Assembly: GCF_014212015.1 (NCBI RefSeq) | Contig: NZ_JACJVN010000039.1 | Coordinates: 1 to 64,000, forward strand | DNA: 64,000 nucleotides | Source of the DNA: Cohnella lubricantis | GTDB lineage: Bacteria; Bacillota; Bacilli; Paenibacillales; Paenibacillaceae | Reading direction: 5' to 3' | Part shown: positions 42,434 through 50,724 of the stretch, in pieces | Position numbering within the stretch: position 1 is the first letter of the stretch | How the letters are laid out: every line of letters starts with the position of its first letter | Program-made: the position numbers and the translations under genes | Notes under the pieces: model-generated | Seen by the model: only the letters and a program-made list of their open reading frames with translations | Database searches by the model: none | What the model was told of the DNA's origin: nothing

Positions 42434-43024
42434 TTAACTTAGCGTTTTGCGCATGAAGGCAGCTAAATCTTGGGTTGTGAACCGGCTTGGCTGCTGGGCA
42501 ATCGTGTTCTGGACACGCAGCCCGTACATCAGCATTACCAACATCTCGGCGGTAGCGCGGCTCTCCACTTCGGAAGGAATGGCGCCATGCATTTTCCCGA
42601 TCTCGATCCATTGCGAGCAGGTCTGCAGCGTATAGTCATAAACGTGCTGAACGATCTCCGCAACCTTCGGATTGTCCATTTGGCTCAGCAGATAGACGAA
42701 GATCAAGTTAGTCACGTCCTGATGGTTGGAGGTGCGCTGCATTCCTTCGGCGATCAATTGCAAGGGGTCTTCCAGCCCCGGGGCCTGCGGGCGATTGACG
42801 ACATCCGTGAACCGCGCATTCATCAGCTCCATCCGCGCCTTCAAGATGAGACCGAACAGTTCATCCTTGCTCGATACATAATGATAGATGGCGCCCTTGG
42901 ACAGCCCAGTCTCCCGAATGATATCCTGAAGCGTCGTTTGACGGCAGCCCTTCTCCTGAATAAGCTTCTCCGCTGTGTTCAATATGGTCTGAAAAGTTTG
43001 GTTTGCCGTTGCCAACACATTCAC
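42434..43024 (-). CDS. TetR/AcrR-family repressor
   Basis: A 196-aa regulator with an N-terminal HTH (AEKLIQEKGCRQTTLQDIIRETGLSKGAIYHYVSSKDELF, about residues 18-57) and an all-helical ligand domain. It is the middle gene of a three-gene operon, and two copies of a perfect palindrome overlap the operon promoter, so it very likely represses its own operon. The inducer is unknown; the two partner genes encode membrane proteins. Confidence 0.9.
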   Translation of the reverse strand: MNVLATANQTFQTILNTAEKLIQEKGCRQTTLQDIIRETGLSKGAIYHYVSSKDELFGLILKARMELMNARFTDVVNRPQAPGLEDPLQLIAEGMQRTSNHQDVTNLIFVYLLSQMDNPKVAEIVQHVYDYTLQTCSQWIEIGKMHGAIPSEVESRATAEMLVMLMYGLRVQNTIAQQPSRFTTQDLAAFMRKTLS

Positions 43025-43063
43025 GTCCTTATTCGAATTGCCATTTAATCCAGCTTCTCCACT

Positions 43064-43627
43064 TTAGCATACCGACTGCCGGTATGCCACCTCGATATCG
43101 GCATCGTTGGAATCGGGAGCCGAAGAGGCGGCAACCGCCTTCCGGTAAGACAGGAACATCCAGAACCGCCAAGCGAAGGTGAAGATGACCATTACCGCAA
43201 TATATTCGGCCAACATTAATTCGATATCAGGCCGATACTCCGGCGTCAGAATCGGATGGCTGTGAAAAATCCAGGTTCTTGCTTCATAGCGGAGATACGG
43301 GAATGCCGCCAGAATCACCAGGAACAATCCGTTGAATTTGAACTTCGCAACACCCTTGCGAACCTGCTCGAAGCGGGAAGTCAGGATGTAAGGAATTGCC
43401 GCCGCCAATCCGAGACCGATCGTCCACGCGACTTGAACCGGCTCCGCGCGGCGAACCATGCACTCAACGATCCAGGGCACCGGCGCGAACAGCATCCAAT
43501 CTCCCAACAGCAGCTTCATGCCGCTTCCGCTATACTCTTTCCGAGTCACGCGGTACTGCTTGTAAGTCATCCAGATGACCATTGCCCAAACTCCGTAACC
43601 GATCAAATCCCATTGCTGCTGTGTCAT
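43064..43627 (-). CDS. Membrane protein, tentatively CcdC-like (DUF1453)
   Basis: A 187-aa protein with five or so helices; the pattern of short loops and the YILTSRFEQVRKG segment after helix 3 recall the CcdC/DUF1453 family, but the match by eye is weak. ATG 43627 follows AGGAG. It is the first gene of the TetR-controlled operon. Together with the DUF2306 protein it may form a membrane function induced on release of the repressor. Confidence 0.6.
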   Translation of the reverse strand: MTQQQWDLIGYGVWAMVIWMTYKQYRVTRKEYSGSGMKLLLGDWMLFAPVPWIVECMVRRAEPVQVAWTIGLGLAAAIPYILTSRFEQVRKGVAKFKFNGLFLVILAAFPYLRYEARTWIFHSHPILTPEYRPDIELMLAEYIAVMVIFTFAWRFWMFLSYRKAVAASSAPDSNDADIEVAYRQSVC

Positions 43628-43651
43628 GCCAATCCACTCCTATTCATGTTA

Positions 43652-43668
43652 AGACCGACCGTCGGTCT
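43652..43668. promoter_or_regulatory. TetR operator 2
   Basis: AGACCGAC-C-GTCGGTCT, an 8-bp-arm palindrome in the 5' untranslated region of the TetR operon, 25 nt before the first start codon. Confidence 0.85.
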
Positions 43669-43680
43669 GTTCTGTAATCG

Positions 43681-43709
43681 AGTATACATACCGACCGTCG
43701 GTCTGTCAA
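43681..43709 (-). promoter_or_regulatory. Promoter of the TetR operon with operator 1 in the spacer
   Basis: Minus strand: TTGACA (43709-43704), 17-nt spacer, TATACT (43686-43681). The spacer is almost filled by the palindrome ACCGAC-C-GTCGGT (43690-43702), the same operator as at 43652-43668; the two centres are 36 bp apart. Repressor bound here would exclude RNA polymerase. Confidence 0.88.
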
Positions 43710-43751
43710 TAATGATTTTTAGTAATCGAACAAATAAAAGAAGGGCCGAAT

Positions 43752-44414
43752 TCAGCCCCCCTTGATGATCCGCTTTAGCTTCTTATGAGAATACCGCCGA
43801 TAACAGACGGTCCAGACGATGGCGGCGCCTATAAACCCGTACATAACAAAGTTGGATACGGCCAGAAATTGCGATACCGTCAGCTCATAGACGAGAATCG
43901 TGCGCACGACGGCTTCGCCTAACAAGGCGATTCCCCATCCCGCCGTCATCAGCCGCAAGACGAAGCGAAAGTAAGGATATTGCCAATTCGCCGCAAAAGC
44001 TGCCCTGCGATCCGGATCGCTGCCTACCGTAAACCGCAATGCGAAGTAATAGATCAACGGCCGGGGGAACAGCAGCGTGGCCAGGAAGATAAGGCCTAAG
44101 ACCGCGGTGACGAAGGACTCTCGGACCAAGAGCAGCTGTTCGTTGCCGCCAAGGGTGAGCACCAGCAGGCCAAGCAGAAAGCTGGTCAGCATGAATGAGG
44201 CGAATACGTCCAGCTTGCGGCTCTTCAGAAGCGTGTACGCATTATCGAGCAACGGAATGACGGTTGCAATGGACAATGCCTGAAGGCTTGTCATATGCGA
44301 ACGGAGAATCTCATACACCAGATAAGGCAGAACCCCATTGATCAGCAGGGTAATCAAGATGCTGCGCAGAATGTCTTTTCTCGTTCCCAGACTGACCTGT
44401 TGCGGTTGGTTCAT
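43752..44414 (-). CDS. VC0807-family membrane protein
   Basis: A 220-aa protein with six helices. Typical segments are LLINGVLPYLVYEILRSHMTSLQALSIATVIPLLDNAYTLLKSRKLD and LLFPRPLIYYFALRF, as in VC0807-like proteins. Function unknown. ATG 44414 has GGAGG 11 nt upstream; the open frame extends far upstream but overlaps metE. Transcribed in the same direction as metE, 86 nt downstream. Confidence 0.75.
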   Translation of the reverse strand: MNQPQQVSLGTRKDILRSILITLLINGVLPYLVYEILRSHMTSLQALSIATVIPLLDNAYTLLKSRKLDVFASFMLTSFLLGLLVLTLGGNEQLLLVRESFVTAVLGLIFLATLLFPRPLIYYFALRFTVGSDPDRRAAFAANWQYPYFRFVLRLMTAGWGIALLGEAVVRTILVYELTVSQFLAVSNFVMYGFIGAAIVWTVCYRRYSHKKLKRIIKGG

Positions 44415-44500
44415 GTTATATCTATCCTCCAAAGTTGGTATGAGATAGATTTCGATGACAATCGACAAATTCCTGCTATTACCTGCTGAATGCCCAATGC

Positions 44501-46780
44501 TCAAGACTTGGCGAATCGCTCGCGAGCCCGTCGCGCCGCTTCCGCCATGTTGCGCAGAGCCGCGACTGTCTCTTCTTGTCCTCTCGTCTTCAGACCGCAA
44601 TCCGGATTGATCCAGAAGAGACTTGGATCGAGTACGGTCAGTGCACGCTCAATCTGCGACGCCATCTCCTCCACGCTCGGAACGCGCGGGCTGTGGATGT
44701 CGTATACGCCAAGGCCAATGCCGAGCGGATACGCATGCGTCTCGAAGCTGCTGAGCATCTCCCCGTGGCTGCGCGAGCTCTCGATCGAGATGACGTCCGC
44801 GTCCATCGCTTCGATCGATTCGATCATATCGTGGAACTCGCAGTAGCACATATGGGTATGGATCTGCGTCCTGTCCGCCGTCGTACAGGTCGTCTGCCGG
44901 AAGGCGTCCACCGCCCGCTTCAAGTAACCTGCATGCTCCGCCGGCTTCAGCGGCAGCCCTTCCCGCACGGCGGGCTCGTCTACTTGAATCATGCCGATGC
45001 CGGCTCTCTCCAGCGCTTCGACTTCCTGCCTAAGCGCGAAGGCCAGCTGCTGCGCGACCTGCTCGCGAGAGAGATCGTCGCGGACGAACGACCAGTTCAG
45101 AATCGTGACCGGTCCCGTCAGCATCCCTTTGACCGGCCTCTTCGTGCGGGACTGCGCATACACGGTCTCCTTCACCGTCATCGCTTCCCGATATGCGACG
45201 TCTCCGTAGATAATCGGCGGCTTCACGCACCTCGAGCCATAGGATTGCACCCAGCCGAATTGCGTGAACGCGAACCCGTCCAGCTTCTCGCCGAAGAACT
45301 CAACCATGTCCGTCCGCTCGAACTCGCCGTGAACGAGAACGTCCAGCCCGATCTCCTCCTGCAGCGCCACCCAATGATCGATCTGTTCCCGGATGTAAGC
45401 ATCGTACCGCTCCTGCGGCCATTCGCCATTCCGCCATAGCCGCCGCGCTCTGCGCACCTCCGCGGACTGCGGGAAGCTGCCGATCGTCGTCGTCGGCAGC
45501 AGCGGCAGCCCGAAGCGCTCCGCCTGCAGCTTCCGCCGCTCGGCGAACGGCGCGCCGCGCTTCGGCTCCTTCGCCGCCATCGCTTCCACCGCCTGCCGCA
45601 CGTCGAGGCGCTGCCGCGCAGGCGATTGCCGGAGCGCTTCGAGCGCTGCCGCGCTGCTTGCCCGCGCTGCTTCGCCGCCTTCTCCGCCGCGCGCGAGATA
45701 GGCAACTTCGTCCAGCTTCTCGTCGGCGAAGGCGAGTGCCTGCTTCAGCTCCGGCGGCAGCTTCGTCTCCCGCGCGGCCGACACCGGCACGTGCAGCAGG
45801 CTGCACGACGTCTGCACGATCAAGCGATCGTCCGGCACAATCGACTTCAGCTCTTCAATCAGTGCGAGCCCCTCCTCCAGATCGGACCGCCAGATGCCGC
45901 GGCCGTTCACAATCCCGGCGCCGAGCGATTTGTCCGCCGGGAAGCCATGTTCGCGCAGCGCAGCCAGATTGCCGGCGCGTCCGAAGCCACGCGCCAGATC
46001 CAGTCCGATTCCCGCCACGGGCAGACGGGCGATCTCTTCGTACTTCTCAACCGAATCGAAGTAGGTTTGCAGCATGAGCTTCAACCCGGGCACCGCTTGG
46101 GAGAACGTTCCGAAGATTCGGCGCAGCCGTGTCAGGTCTATCTCATCGAGCTTCGTCACTAGGATCGGTTCGTCTATCTGCACCCACTTCGCGCCCGCGC
46201 CGCTTAGCTCTGTGAGCACCTGGACATATAGCGGAAGCAGCCGATCAAGCCAAAGATCCGTCTCGGCAGCCTCGTAGCCCTTGGACAGCTTCAGGAACGT
46301 GAGCGGTCCGACGATGACCGGTTTGCCTTCAATCCCAAGCTCCTCCTTCGCTTCCAGGTACGCGCGGAGCGGCCGATTGCCGGTCAGCGCCGGATTCGTG
46401 CCGCCGAGCTCGGGAACGATGTAGTGGTAATTCGTATTGAACCACTTCGTCATCTCGCACGCCGCCGCACTGTGCGTTCCGCGGGCCATCGCGTAATAGA
46501 CGGACAGCGGAACGGAGCCGCCTTCATAGCCGAATCGCTCGGGCACGATCCCGAACATAGCCGCCGTGTCAAGCATATGGTCGTAATAGCTGAAGTCGCC
46601 GACCGGGATCAGATCGATCCCCTTCGCCTGAAGCTTGCGCAGATGCGCTAACCGGATCTCCCGCAGGCTGCGGTGCAGCTCCTCTTCCCCTAACTTGCCG
46701 GTCCAGTGGGCCTCGATTGCTCGCTTCCACTCTCGTTCCGCGCCGATCCGCGGGTATCCTAACACGCTGCTGTTTGCCAT
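44501..46780 (-). CDS. metE: Cobalamin-independent methionine synthase
   Basis: A 759-aa enzyme that transfers the methyl group of 5-methyltetrahydropteroyl-triglutamate to homocysteine. The duplicated barrel is complete: N-terminal half with LGYPRIGAEREWKRAIEAHW, C-terminal half with LPTTTIGSFPQSAEVRRAR. Zinc ligands are visible in HTHMCYCEF (His, Cys), DVISIESSRSHGEML (Glu) and NPDCGLKTRG (Cys). AGGGGAGG-type site lies upstream of the ATG. No T-box or SAM riboswitch is seen, but a 16-bp palindrome occurs in the upstream region. Confidence 0.97.
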   Translation of the reverse strand: MANSSVLGYPRIGAEREWKRAIEAHWTGKLGEEELHRSLREIRLAHLRKLQAKGIDLIPVGDFSYYDHMLDTAAMFGIVPERFGYEGGSVPLSVYYAMARGTHSAAACEMTKWFNTNYHYIVPELGGTNPALTGNRPLRAYLEAKEELGIEGKPVIVGPLTFLKLSKGYEAAETDLWLDRLLPLYVQVLTELSGAGAKWVQIDEPILVTKLDEIDLTRLRRIFGTFSQAVPGLKLMLQTYFDSVEKYEEIARLPVAGIGLDLARGFGRAGNLAALREHGFPADKSLGAGIVNGRGIWRSDLEEGLALIEELKSIVPDDRLIVQTSCSLLHVPVSAARETKLPPELKQALAFADEKLDEVAYLARGGEGGEAARASSAAALEALRQSPARQRLDVRQAVEAMAAKEPKRGAPFAERRKLQAERFGLPLLPTTTIGSFPQSAEVRRARRLWRNGEWPQERYDAYIREQIDHWVALQEEIGLDVLVHGEFERTDMVEFFGEKLDGFAFTQFGWVQSYGSRCVKPPIIYGDVAYREAMTVKETVYAQSRTKRPVKGMLTGPVTILNWSFVRDDLSREQVAQQLAFALRQEVEALERAGIGMIQVDEPAVREGLPLKPAEHAGYLKRAVDAFRQTTCTTADRTQIHTHMCYCEFHDMIESIEAMDADVISIESSRSHGEMLSSFETHAYPLGIGLGVYDIHSPRVPSVEEMASQIERALTVLDPSLFWINPDCGLKTRGQEETVAALRNMAEAARRARERFAKS

Positions 46781-46894
46781 CTTGCCGCCTCCCCTTGTTC
46801 TATCAACGCTATGCCGCCTGCCCTTTGACAGACACGCATTGTTCGATATCGCAAAGATAACATGAGCGAGCGGTTATACGTTAACACGAATAAT

Positions 46895-46910
46895 CTATAT
46901 CTAGATATAG
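46895..46910. promoter_or_regulatory. 16-bp palindrome upstream of metE
   Basis: CTATATCTAGATATAG is a perfect 16-bp palindrome in an AT-rich stretch between metE and mnmH, 115 bp before the metE start. It could be an operator for metE or for a lost rightward gene: on the plus strand AGGAGG (46932-46937) is followed by TTG and four codons, then a stop within the mnmH terminator. Confidence 0.45.
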
Positions 46911-46953
46911 CGAATAGCTATAACAAAATGAGGAGGAACGGCGCTTTGGATAC

Positions 46954-46995
46954 AAAAAAATGACGTGCAGCATCCCTTCGATGTCTGCACGTCAT
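46954..46995 (-). terminator. Terminator of the selD-mnmH operon
   Basis: Minus strand: ATGACGTGCAG (46995-46985) pairs with CTGCACGTCAT (46970-46960), 11 bp, then T7. Confidence 0.92.
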
Positions 46996-47014
46996 TCCAT
47001 TGACGATCGGCTTA

Positions 47015-48043
47015 TTACTTCCGCCACAGCTTCTCGATCTCATCCGCCGCCTGCTCCACCGATTCGGCGCGGACGACGATCCGGTTGTCCGGATTGTACT
47101 GCTCGCTCGTCCGCTCGTACAGCGGGTCGTAATAATAGACCAGCAGCAGCTCAACAGCCCTGTCGTACTTCCCTTCCTGCAGGCACTGATCGATCTCCGC
47201 CGCGACCGGGGTATGAATGCGCTGCTTCACCCGGCGGAACGCCGACAGGCAAGCATCTTGATGCTCCCACGGACGATAGTCTTCGAGAATGTGGCGGATG
47301 CGCGCGGGAATAGGCATCTCCAGCCAGATCTGCCGTCCTTCCGCCTTCTTCTGCAATAGGAAGTCGGGCAGCATCGCCTTGCCCACCCGCGCGCTCTCCG
47401 CCTCGAAGAGCACGACGCGCTCATCCTTCAGCCGCTCCAGCTCGTCCAGCAGGAGCGAATCGAACATTTTCTGATTGCGCGCCTTAAGGCCGATATGCCC
47501 GAACACCGAACCGCGGTGCCCGGCCAGATGCTCCAGATCGAGCACGGGCGCGCCGCGACGCGCCAGCTCCTGCAAGACAAGCGTCTTGCCGCTGCCGGTA
47601 TAGCCGTTGAGCACGAGCGCATCGGGCTTAAACGCATAGTCCCGCAGCGTATCGACCACAAACTGGCGGTAGGCGCGATACCCTCCCTGAAGCCGGCTCA
47701 CATGGATGTCCATCAGCGACAGCAGCGTGGCCGTCGTCTTGCTGCGCATGCCGCCGCGCCAGCAGAACACCGCTTTGGGCCCTTGCACCTCCGCGAAGCT
47801 GCGAATGAAGGCAGGGAGCTTAGCGGATACGATCTCGAGCCCTCTCTCCTTCGCGGCTTGCTGGTTGACCTGCGTATACAAAGTGCCGACCTCGGCCCTC
47901 TCTTCATCGTTGAAAAGCGGGATGTTCACGCTCCCCGGAATGGTCGCGTCCGCGAATTCGGATGGGGAACGGACGTCGATAATCGTTAGATCCCGGTCGT
48001 TCCGCTTCTGGATCCAATCCTCGATCGTCAAATCTTGAAACAT
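47015..48043 (-). CDS. mnmH: tRNA 2-selenouridine synthase (MnmH/SelU)
   Basis: A 342-aa enzyme that replaces sulfur by selenium at the wobble uridine of certain tRNAs via a geranylated intermediate. An N-terminal rhodanese domain carries the active cysteine in FCWRGGMRSKT (Cys 94 from this start), and the C-terminal domain has a P-loop GYTGSGKT (about 147-154). ATG 48043 (MFQDLTIEDW) has AGG 7 nt upstream; a TTG at 48082 would overlap selD. It follows selD by 31 nt, giving the selenophosphate donor and its user in one operon. Confidence 0.93.
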   Translation of the reverse strand: MFQDLTIEDWIQKRNDRDLTIIDVRSPSEFADATIPGSVNIPLFNDEERAEVGTLYTQVNQQAAKERGLEIVSAKLPAFIRSFAEVQGPKAVFCWRGGMRSKTTATLLSLMDIHVSRLQGGYRAYRQFVVDTLRDYAFKPDALVLNGYTGSGKTLVLQELARRGAPVLDLEHLAGHRGSVFGHIGLKARNQKMFDSLLLDELERLKDERVVLFEAESARVGKAMLPDFLLQKKAEGRQIWLEMPIPARIRHILEDYRPWEHQDACLSAFRRVKQRIHTPVAAEIDQCLQEGKYDRAVELLLVYYYDPLYERTSEQYNPDNRIVVRAESVEQAADEIEKLWRK

Positions 48044-48074
48044 GCTGCCGCCTCTCCTCTGCTGTTCATTCCCC

Positions 48075-49124
48075 TTATTCAACGGCGATCCGGCCTGGAT
48101 GCGCCATCGTCACTTCCCCGATCAGGCTCGCTTCTACGCCCGCCTCAACCATCTCTTGCAGCATTTTGTCCGCTTGCTCGCTTGCGACGGCAATGAGCAG
48201 GCCGCCGGACGTGACCGCGTCGCAGAGCATCCAGCGGTCGACCTGGTCCATCTCAGCGGGGAAGTCCACATGCTCCTGCACATGCGCGAAATTGTTCTTC
48301 GTCCCGCCCGGCACGAACCCATTCTCCGCTAGCTCCCGCACGCGCGGCAGGAACGGGACGTCCGCCTTGCGGATGACGAGGCCGTTGCCGCTGCCTTGCG
48401 CCATCTCCATCGCATGGCCGATCAAGCCGAAGCCGGTTACGTCCGTGCACGCGCTGACGTCATAGGCCTCCATGACTTCAGCGGCCTTCTTGTTCAACGT
48501 CGTCATCACTTGTGTGAGGCGCTTGATCTCATCCGCGCTAAGCTGATCCTTCTTGATCGACGTCGTCAGAATGCCGACGCCGATCGGCTTCGTCAGCATG
48601 AGCTTGTCGCCCGCTCTAGCCCCGGCGTTCGTCCGGATGCGATCCGGATGAACGAGACCGGTGACGGCGAGGCCGAACTTCGGCTCCTTGTCGTCGATTG
48701 AGTGGCCGCCGACCAGCGTCACGCCGGCTTCCTTCAGCTTGTCGCCTGCGCCGCGCAGAATGTCGGCGAGAATCTGCTTGTCCAGCGTCGAGATCGGGAA
48801 CGCCACAATGTTTAATGCCGTTAAAGGCTTGCCGCCCATCGCATAGATATCGCTAATCGCATTCGTCGCGGCTACCTGGCCGAAATCGTAAGGGTCGTCC
48901 ACGATCGGCGTGAAGAAGTCGACCGTCTGCACGAGCGCAAGCTCGTCGGTCAGCTTGTAGACGCCGGCGTCGTCGCTCGTATCGAGGCCGACGAGCAGGT
49001 TCGGATCCGGCACCGCCGGCGGGAGCGAACGAATGACCTGCTGCAGATCGGCCGGTCCGATCTTGCAGCCGCAGCCGCCTTTGGTGGTGAGCGAAGTTAA
49101 TTTTACGGAAGTTGCGTTATCCAT
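48075..49124 (-). CDS. selD: Selenide, water dikinase (selenophosphate synthase)
   Basis: A 349-aa AIR-synthase-fold enzyme that makes selenophosphate from selenide and ATP. The active-site loop is GGCGCK (Cys 18, Cys 20, Lys 21), so the catalytic position is cysteine, not selenocysteine; no in-frame TGA is involved. Asp residues of the ATP/Mg site are in GLDTSDDAGVY and QTVDFFTPIVDDPY, and the family motif GGHSIDDKEPKFG is present. First gene of the selD-mnmH operon, so selenium here is evidently used for tRNA; no selA/selB is in the window. Confidence 0.95.
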   Translation of the reverse strand: MDNATSVKLTSLTTKGGCGCKIGPADLQQVIRSLPPAVPDPNLLVGLDTSDDAGVYKLTDELALVQTVDFFTPIVDDPYDFGQVAATNAISDIYAMGGKPLTALNIVAFPISTLDKQILADILRGAGDKLKEAGVTLVGGHSIDDKEPKFGLAVTGLVHPDRIRTNAGARAGDKLMLTKPIGVGILTTSIKKDQLSADEIKRLTQVMTTLNKKAAEVMEAYDVSACTDVTGFGLIGHAMEMAQGSGNGLVIRKADVPFLPRVRELAENGFVPGGTKNNFAHVQEHVDFPAEMDQVDRWMLCDAVTSGGLLIAVASEQADKMLQEMVEAGVEASLIGEVTMAHPGRIAVE

Positions 49125-49211
49125 TACGTATCACGTTCCTTTATCCACGAATTCTCTCTCTACTATCGTACAGGACGGCGATGCATCGAAGCAAATCAGC
49201 TGTCTCATTAG

Positions 49212-49261
49212 AAAAAAAGCCGTTCGCCTCCGCGGGCCGGCGGCCTTGCGGGTCGAACAGC
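49212..49261 (-). terminator. Terminator of the YebC-family gene
   Basis: Minus strand: GCTGTTCG (49261-49254) pairs with CGAACGGC (49226-49219) around a GC-rich inner stem, then T7 (49218-49212). Confidence 0.85.
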
Positions 49262-49294
49262 TTGTCTTAGGCGGATCGAAGCCCGCCGGCGCCT

Positions 49295-50014
49295 CTACTC
49301 TTCATATTCGACGTTGTGGTACACCTGCTGGACGTCTTCCAGATCCTCCAGCGCGTCGATGATTTTCTCGAACGTCGGGATGGATTCCTCCGGCAGCGTG
49401 ACGGTCGTCTGCGGAATCATGCTGATCTCCGCGACGGAGAAATCCGTGATGCCCGCATTCTTGAAAGCCTCCTGCACGGCATGGAACTGCTCCGGATCGG
49501 CATAGACGATAACGGCGTCGTCCTCTTCCACGACATCGCGCACGTCCACGTCGCCATCCAGCATCAGCTCCAGCACATCGTCGAGCGATTTGCCCGTGAT
49601 GCCGATGACGGCTGTGGAGTCGAACATATAAGCAACCGAGCCGTTAACGCCCATGTTGCCGCCGTTCTTGTTGAACGCGGCGCGGACATCGGCGGCGGTG
49701 CGGTTCACGTTGTTGGTCAGCGCGTCGACGATAATCATCGAGCCGTTCGGGCCGAAGCCTTCGTAACGCAGCTCGACATAGTTCTCTTCGCCTGCTCCCT
49801 TCGCTTTTTCCAGCGCGCGGTCGATAATCGCCTTTGGCACGTTATACGTCTTCGCGCGTTCCAATACGACCTTGAGCGCACGGTTCGCTTCCGGATCCGG
49901 CTCGCCCTTCTTGGCGGCCACGTAGATCTCAACGCCGAATTTCGCGTAGACACGGCTTGTGTTCGCGTCCTTCGAAGCTTTCTTCTCTTTAATATTGTTC
50001 CATTTGCGTCCCAT
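49295..50014 (-). CDS. YebC/PmpR-family regulator (YeeI type)
   Basis: A 239-aa protein of the YebC family; the opening [21 protein letters not shown] is that of B. subtilis YeeI. Middle motifs [20 protein letters not shown] and [19 protein letters not shown] are the family signature. YebC proteins act on the ribosome to ease stalling at proline runs and have been described as DNA-binding regulators; YeeI's role is less clear. Monocistronic with its own terminator. Confidence 0.93.
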   Translation of the reverse strand: MGRKWNNIKEKKASKDANTSRVYAKFGVEIYVAAKKGEPDPEANRALKVVLERAKTYNVPKAIIDRALEKAKGAGEENYVELRYEGFGPNGSMIIVDALTNNVNRTAADVRAAFNKNGGNMGVNGSVAYMFDSTAVIGITGKSLDDVLELMLDGDVDVRDVVEEDDAVIVYADPEQFHAVQEAFKNAGITDFSVAEISMIPQTTVTLPEESIPTFEKIIDALEDLEDVQQVYHNVEYEE

Positions 50015-50137
50015 GCTCTAATCCTCTTTCTCGATTTATTTCATAAGATTGCTTTTAGAAAGTCTGACAATAGCTCTTCACATTTTAGCAGATGCTGCGA
50101 ACTTTTTCTATCAATAGCCCAAACTTGCCCGCAAGGT

Positions 50138-50677
50138 TTAGCGCTTATAGACGTAGAGCTCACCATTGCGCGGAACGAGAAATCCTTCGCCCTTGCACCC
50201 TCGGCTCGTCAGCTCCTTCGCCAGCAGCCGCATGAACGCTCCATGGCTGACGACCAATACGTTCCGGTTCGGATAATCCCTCTCCAGAACATCGACGAAC
50301 AGACGCGCTCGCTCACGGGCTTTGGCCTTCGTCTCTTCTTGGGACGGATGCGAGACCAGCCAAGCCATCCGGGCCAGCAACAGCCACAAGTTAAGGTGCA
50401 GCTTCACTCCTGACCGCATGACTGGATGAAGTTCAATCTCTCTTAAATGCGGCGTCCGAATCGCCGTTCCCGGGTAGATCACGCTAGCCGTACGAACCGC
50501 TCGCGACAAATCGCTGCACAAGCAAACGTCCCACCGGGTGCCGTCGTCCGGAAGCGGCGCGACTTCGAGCTCCGCTCGATCGTAATCCGCCGTCCACTGC
50601 CTGAATTGATCAGGCGCCAACCACTTTCTGCCGGCGGCGGGTTGAACTTTGAAATGCCGCACGAGCGCTATATTCAT
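50138..50677 (-). CDS. Histidine phosphatase family protein
   Basis: A 179-aa phosphoglycerate-mutase-like protein. The phospho-His motif is LVRHFKV, i.e. RHF rather than the usual RHG, the second arginine is in CSDLSRAVRTA, the acid is in LREIELHP, and VVSHGAFMRLL carries the second histidine. So the catalytic set is present with one unusual residue. ATG 50677 follows GAGG by 6 nt. It lies 47 nt after the quinone oxidoreductase stop on the same strand. Substrate unknown. Confidence 0.8.
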   Translation of the reverse strand: MNIALVRHFKVQPAAGRKWLAPDQFRQWTADYDRAELEVAPLPDDGTRWDVCLCSDLSRAVRTASVIYPGTAIRTPHLREIELHPVMRSGVKLHLNLWLLLARMAWLVSHPSQEETKAKARERARLFVDVLERDYPNRNVLVVSHGAFMRLLAKELTSRGCKGEGFLVPRNGELYVYKR

Positions 50678-50724
50678 CTGATACCTCACCTCTTGGCTGT
50701 GAGCATCGACTTCGAGTCGATCGG

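Noticed and set aside
46781..46953. SAM riboswitch or T-box before metE
   Set aside because: None of the conserved cores of either element is present; only the palindrome at 46895-46910 stands out.
48075..49124. Selenocysteine-containing SelD
   Set aside because: The active-site codon reads Cys, and the frame has no internal TGA.
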